Assembly: GCA_964428905.1 (NCBI GenBank)
Contig: CAYSAA010000180.1
Location: 1 to 9,332 of the forward strand
Direction of reading: 5' to 3'
DNA: 9,332 nucleotides
DNA from: CAYSAA01 sp964428905
Lineage (GTDB): Bacteria > Atribacterota > Phoenicimicrobiia > Phoenicimicrobiales > Stramentimicrobiaceae
Below are positions 6,907 through 9,332 of the stretch, piece after piece; position 1 is the stretch's first letter, and each line of letters starts with the position of its first letter. Below the pieces are notes generated by a model. That model was not told the origin of the DNA and made no database searches. It worked only from the letters and a program-made list of their open reading frames with translations. Made by a program: the position numbers and the translations under genes.

Positions 6907-6986
6907 AAAGGAGGTATCTTAAAATGAAAATTTTCTTTAAGGAAAAATCATGGGGGCTAGGTCTTGAATTATCAGTTTTTACTTAA
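6907..6986 (+). pseudogene. Strong RBS and ATG leading into a repeat: truncated small gene
   Basis: AAAGGAGGT (6907-6915), a near-perfect Shine-Dalgarno, stands 8 bases before ATG 6924. The frame gives MKIFFKEKS, then enters repeat copy C within three codons and stops at 6984-6986 after 20 residues (ending LGLELSVFT). The first nine codons look like a normal AT-rich gene start; the remainder is encoded by the repeat. I infer that a gene lost its body when the repeat arrived or by deletion at that point. A translated 20-residue leader peptide is the alternative. Confidence 0.4.
6952..6984 (+). repeat. Dispersed REP-like repeat, copy C
   Basis: GGGGGCTAGGTCTTGAATTA followed by TCAGTTTTTACTT; the 24 bases 6961-6984 match copy B in 22 positions. 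Its right end is part of an 8-bp hairpin (TTTTACTT 6977-6984 with AAGTAAAA 6989-6996). Confidence 0.65.
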
Positions 6987-7055
6987 AAAAGTAAAACAAA
7001 CAGGAGACAGTTCTCCGCATCACACAATTATAAAAATTTCATAGGAAGAAACAAC

Positions 7056-7083
7056 GGGGTCAGGCTTCACAAGTTCACATTTT
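7056..7083 (+). repeat. Dispersed REP-like repeat, copy D
   Basis: GGGGTCAGGCTTCACA, then AGTTCACATTTT. It shares the GGGGTCAGG-CTTCACA core with copy E at 9002, allowing two single-base gaps, and differs in its right half. It lies just upstream of the gene starting at 7158. Confidence 0.6.
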
Positions 7084-7157
7084 CTCCTGAATCCTGCTAA
7101 TATAAATGAAGATATGGGAGACAGGCTCATAAAATAAATAGTCAGAGTAGGCCTAAT

Positions 7158-8963
7158 ATGAAAAATTGTTATTTTATGATAAGTAAGGTTAAAGTACTAT
7201 TGATTATCATAATCCTTGTTATATTCAGTTGTAATTGTTGGGGCTATGGGGGACAGGAAGATGTTCTGGAACAGATAGAAGAATGGAGTGAACAAGCAGG
7301 ACAAGAAGGTGAAATTGACAATTTGATGCAGTTGCAACAGGAGCTCATGTCCTGGGCGGAGAAGATGAAGGATCAAATTCAAGATAGCTTGCCAAATATC
7401 TCTATGCCTGGTTCAAATCCTGAAGAAGAAATTGATAGAGAGTATGAGATGATCAATCAAGGATATCAAATGTTTCTGCAGGGCTTTGAATCCAACAATT
7501 ATTCTCAAGAAGTTACAGATGTTGGTCAAAAGGCAATTAAGATGAGAGGCTACATTATTGTCGATGGCAAAGATGAAGATTACCCGAATGGTGAAAGATT
7601 AGATTCGTTAACTTTACAGTACGTTGTAAAAGAAGAGTTTGTTGGAAATATTATCATTTCTAACTGTTTTGACGTAGAGAAACAAAGATTTACAGAAGAA
7701 AAGGATTATTTTATTCATACGATATCCAATGGTATTGAAGTGATGTCTGTAAGCGGTCAACAGTGTGTTGAAACCGATTATGGTATTCCCAGTAATTGTA
7801 CCAGAAAGGAGTGTTTTTCAACATATGAGAAAGATAGTGGTCACGAATATCCGGGAAGTCATCAAGACGTACTCATGGGGAACCCGGAAGGTAACAAGAT
7901 AAGAATAGAGGTTCAATCTCCCGGGGTCGTTTTCAAATCTGTCAATGGTGAAATTGCCAGGAGTTTAGGTTGTTTTGGGACGGATTTTATATTATCAAAA
8001 TCGGAATTTGAGCAATTTTTGGAGAAAGGAGAGTTCAAACAGACAAAGAGTGTCGAGGCAGAAGAAGGAAGTTCTCCAAGATGTATGAAAGGTTCTTCGA
8101 TAACATTATATATGAAGGTGGATAGGCCAAGGTGTCATGTTGAAGTAGTAGGAGATGGTGTATTAATTTTTGAATGTACCCAGGAAGATGGATTGACAGG
8201 GGACCTGACAATCGAAGCAAAGTTAAGAGAGGGATTGCCTGCTTCATACCAATGGAAGATTGTTTCAGGTGTTGATATTGTAAAATTTAAGGATAATGAA
8301 AAAAATAACAAGAAAGTTTCTCTACACCCCATATCTTCAAGTAGAATACAAGATGATGTGATAATTAAAGTTCAGATTCAAGATTCCCAGGGGAAGACCT
8401 GTGTTGCTTCTCATTCATTCACAGTTAAAAAACCCACATATGTAAATAAGTTATCAGATAATGAAATTGAAGCAATGGGGATTAAGCCTTATATTAACTA
8501 CAAAGAATTATGTAAACAGGGTAAATGCGCATTTACGGAAGTAGGAGAACCAAAGGTAGAACTAATTGATGGATATAAGCGCATTGCTGTATTTCAGGTA
8601 CTTGACCAGTTTGGTTTACCTATTGAAAAAGCCATGTTTTTCAAGGAAAAACGCTGGGTAGTCATTAATAACAATAAAATAAACATTCCAAGTGAAGAAG
8701 AAAGTGATGGCCTGGGACAGACAGTTCCTATTAACTATAACCAACCGGATGGTTCAACTATAACAATGTATAGCGGCAATGGTACCACAAACAAAGATGG
8801 GAAGATCATTGATGAACTAGCCATCGCCTTTCCAAAGGGTACAAGTGGAACGCCAAAGGGGCTGGACATTACTGTTCATCAGGATATGTATATCTTTGAT
8901 TGTTTCGTTGGGCATGTTATCCAGCACTATGGCCCAGTTGATGCAACCTCAACTTTAGAATAA
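7158..8963 (+). CDS. Large exported cysteine-rich protein of unknown function
   Basis: 601 residues, family not recognised. Residues 1-29 form an export signal: MKNCYFMISKVK, a hydrophobic core (VLLIIIILVIF), then SCNCWG. C25 or C27 could be a lipidation site, but FSC is a poor lipobox, so cleavage by signal peptidase I after WG is as likely. Residues 33-110 are charged, glutamate- and glutamine-rich and probably helical. The mature part has twelve cysteines after residue 110, an even number that fits disulphide-bonded extracellular domains. About 323-423 looks like an Ig/PKD-type beta sandwich (YQWKIVSGVD, then VIIKVQIQDSQGKTCVASHS and FTV). About 465-580 is another beta-rich domain (AVFQVLDQFGLPIEKA). 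The start has only a weak GAGTAGG upstream. Repeat copies lie close on both sides and no neighbour hints at a role; a surface or cell-envelope protein is the most I can infer. Confidence 0.75.
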   Translation: MKNCYFMISKVKVLLIIIILVIFSCNCWGYGGQEDVLEQIEEWSEQAGQEGEIDNLMQLQQELMSWAEKMKDQIQDSLPNISMPGSNPEEEIDREYEMINQGYQMFLQGFESNNYSQEVTDVGQKAIKMRGYIIVDGKDEDYPNGERLDSLTLQYVVKEEFVGNIIISNCFDVEKQRFTEEKDYFIHTISNGIEVMSVSGQQCVETDYGIPSNCTRKECFSTYEKDSGHEYPGSHQDVLMGNPEGNKIRIEVQSPGVVFKSVNGEIARSLGCFGTDFILSKSEFEQFLEKGEFKQTKSVEAEEGSSPRCMKGSSITLYMKVDRPRCHVEVVGDGVLIFECTQEDGLTGDLTIEAKLREGLPASYQWKIVSGVDIVKFKDNEKNNKKVSLHPISSSRIQDDVIIKVQIQDSQGKTCVASHSFTVKKPTYVNKLSDNEIEAMGIKPYINYKELCKQGKCAFTEVGEPKVELIDGYKRIAVFQVLDQFGLPIEKAMFFKEKRWVVINNNKINIPSEEESDGLGQTVPINYNQPDGSTITMYSGNGTTNKDGKIIDELAIAFPKGTSGTPKGLDITVHQDMYIFDCFVGHVIQHYGPVDATSTLE

Positions 8964-9001
8964 ACTCAACAGGGGATTTTTTCGATTAAAAGAAAATGCA
9001 T

Positions 9002-9030
9002 GGGGTTCAGGTCTTCACATTTGATATATA
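9002..9030 (+). repeat. Dispersed REP-like repeat, copy E
   Basis: GGGGTTCAGGTCTTCACATT, then TGATATATA. Its first part is the best match to the inverted copy at the transposase end (15 of 16 bases) and it shares the core with copy D. It lies 39 bases after one stop codon and about 30 bases before the next start. Confidence 0.65.
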
Positions 9031-9061
9031 GGCCATAAAATTAAAAAAGGAGAAGCCTATT

Positions 9062-9332
9062 TTGAATGAAAAAGAACGGATGAAAGAAGTAAGAAATAAT
9101 CTGGAAAATGAAGAAATATTTAAAGAAATGAATCTGTCTTTTTATGATGGCAAGAAAAATTCCTTATTCCTTTGAAATAATCAGTTACAAAGATAACAAA
9201 CCAGAAGAAACTAATCTAATCAAATATGAAACTGATTTAATCATTTGCCAAAATCTTTCAGAAAATAAATGGAAGCCCCGTATTATTATTGAAGGCAAAT
9301 TAAATTCAGTTACAACTCATGATGCTATAACT
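9062..9332 (+). pseudogene. PD-(D/E)xK nuclease-like gene with a one-base frameshift, 3' end cut by window
   Basis: TTG 9062 follows AAGGAGA (9047-9053) at 8 bases and opens LNEKERMKEVRNNLENEEIF, continuing to FYDGKK, but hits TGA at 9173-9175. Dropping one A from the A-run at 9155-9159 restores a single frame that continues IPYSFEIISYKDNKP, then YETDLIIC, WKPRIIIEGK and TTHDAIT to the window edge. In the repaired numbering E38, D58 and E77-x-K79 have the order and spacing of a PD-(D/E)xK nuclease core, so a restriction-endonuclease-like fold is my inference. The exact family is not known to me. The slip may be a real mutation, an assembly or sequencing error in a homopolymer, or less likely programmed frameshifting. 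ATG 9147 could start the second frame alone but has no ribosome binding site. Confidence 0.6.

Larger units (their letters stand above)
6213..7157. other. Gene-poor spacer of repeats and decayed frames
   Basis: About 945 bases without an intact gene. From left to right it holds a decayed minus-strand frame (6240-6478), repeat copy B, two very strong ribosome binding sites (AAGGAGGTGA at 6858-6867 and AAAGGAGGT at 6907-6915), a short frame running into repeat copy C, a hairpin at 6977-6996 (TTTTACTT, AAAA, AAGTAAAA), a small palindrome GGAGA-CAGT-TCTCC at 7003-7016, and repeat copy D. The plus-strand frame at 6711-6902 has no ATG start, no ribosome binding site and no recognisable product, and I do not call it. 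Confidence 0.5.

Noticed and set aside
7250..7262. GGGGGACAG motif inside the 601-residue gene
   Set aside because: It resembles the short repeat core but lies within an intact coding frame and is short enough to be chance.
1..9332. CRISPR array, tRNA, rRNA or complete insertion sequence
   Set aside because: No regularly spaced repeats, no cloverleaf or rRNA motifs seen, and the only transposase gene is cut by the window start.

Overview
The window is AT-rich bacterial DNA with loosely packed genes, long intergenic spacers and several decayed reading frames. An aldo/keto reductase with a C-terminal ferredoxin-like domain and an FAD oxidoreductase of the L-2-hydroxyglutarate oxidase type suggest an anaerobic, fermentative bacterium. 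A Firmicutes or Atribacterota-like metagenome genome would fit, but nothing here fixes the taxon. No rRNA, tRNA or CRISPR array was seen.

Layout. 1-786: 3' part of a REP-associated Y1 tyrosine transposase, cut by the window edge. 835-1989: aldo/keto reductase with two C-terminal cysteine clusters. 1990-2584: gene-poor spacer with a possibly structured GC-richer block, one copy of a dispersed repeat, an N-terminally truncated dodecin remnant (to 2376) and an imperfect hairpin. 2585-3793: secreted protein joining a PRC-barrel to a type 1 copper cupredoxin domain. A perfect 12-bp hairpin at 3802-3829 separates it from the convergent TauE/SafE-type membrane transporter (3872-4612, minus strand). 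4613-5036: divergent spacer with an extended -10 promoter candidate for each direction. 5037-6212: FAD oxidoreductase. 6213-7157: about 950 bases of debris, with a decayed minus-strand frame, three repeat copies and a strong ribosome binding site and start codon that run straight into a repeat. 7158-8963: large exported cysteine-rich protein of unknown function. 9062-9332: start of a PD-(D/E)xK nuclease-like gene, broken by a one-base slip in an A-run and cut by the window end.

How the pieces fit. The metabolic genes look like independent single-gene units rather than one pathway operon. The unifying signal is a dispersed GGGGTCAGGTCTT-type repeat found in five intergenic places. A sixth, inverted copy overlaps the stop codon of the transposase gene and matches the copy at 9003-9018 in 15 of 16 bases. 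This links the repeat family to the transposase and suggests that this element has seeded the spacers and damaged small genes nearby. I see no complete, clearly new multi-gene system. The best leads are the repeat and transposase relationship, the PRC-barrel/cupredoxin fusion, the unknown 601-residue exported protein and the broken nuclease-like gene.
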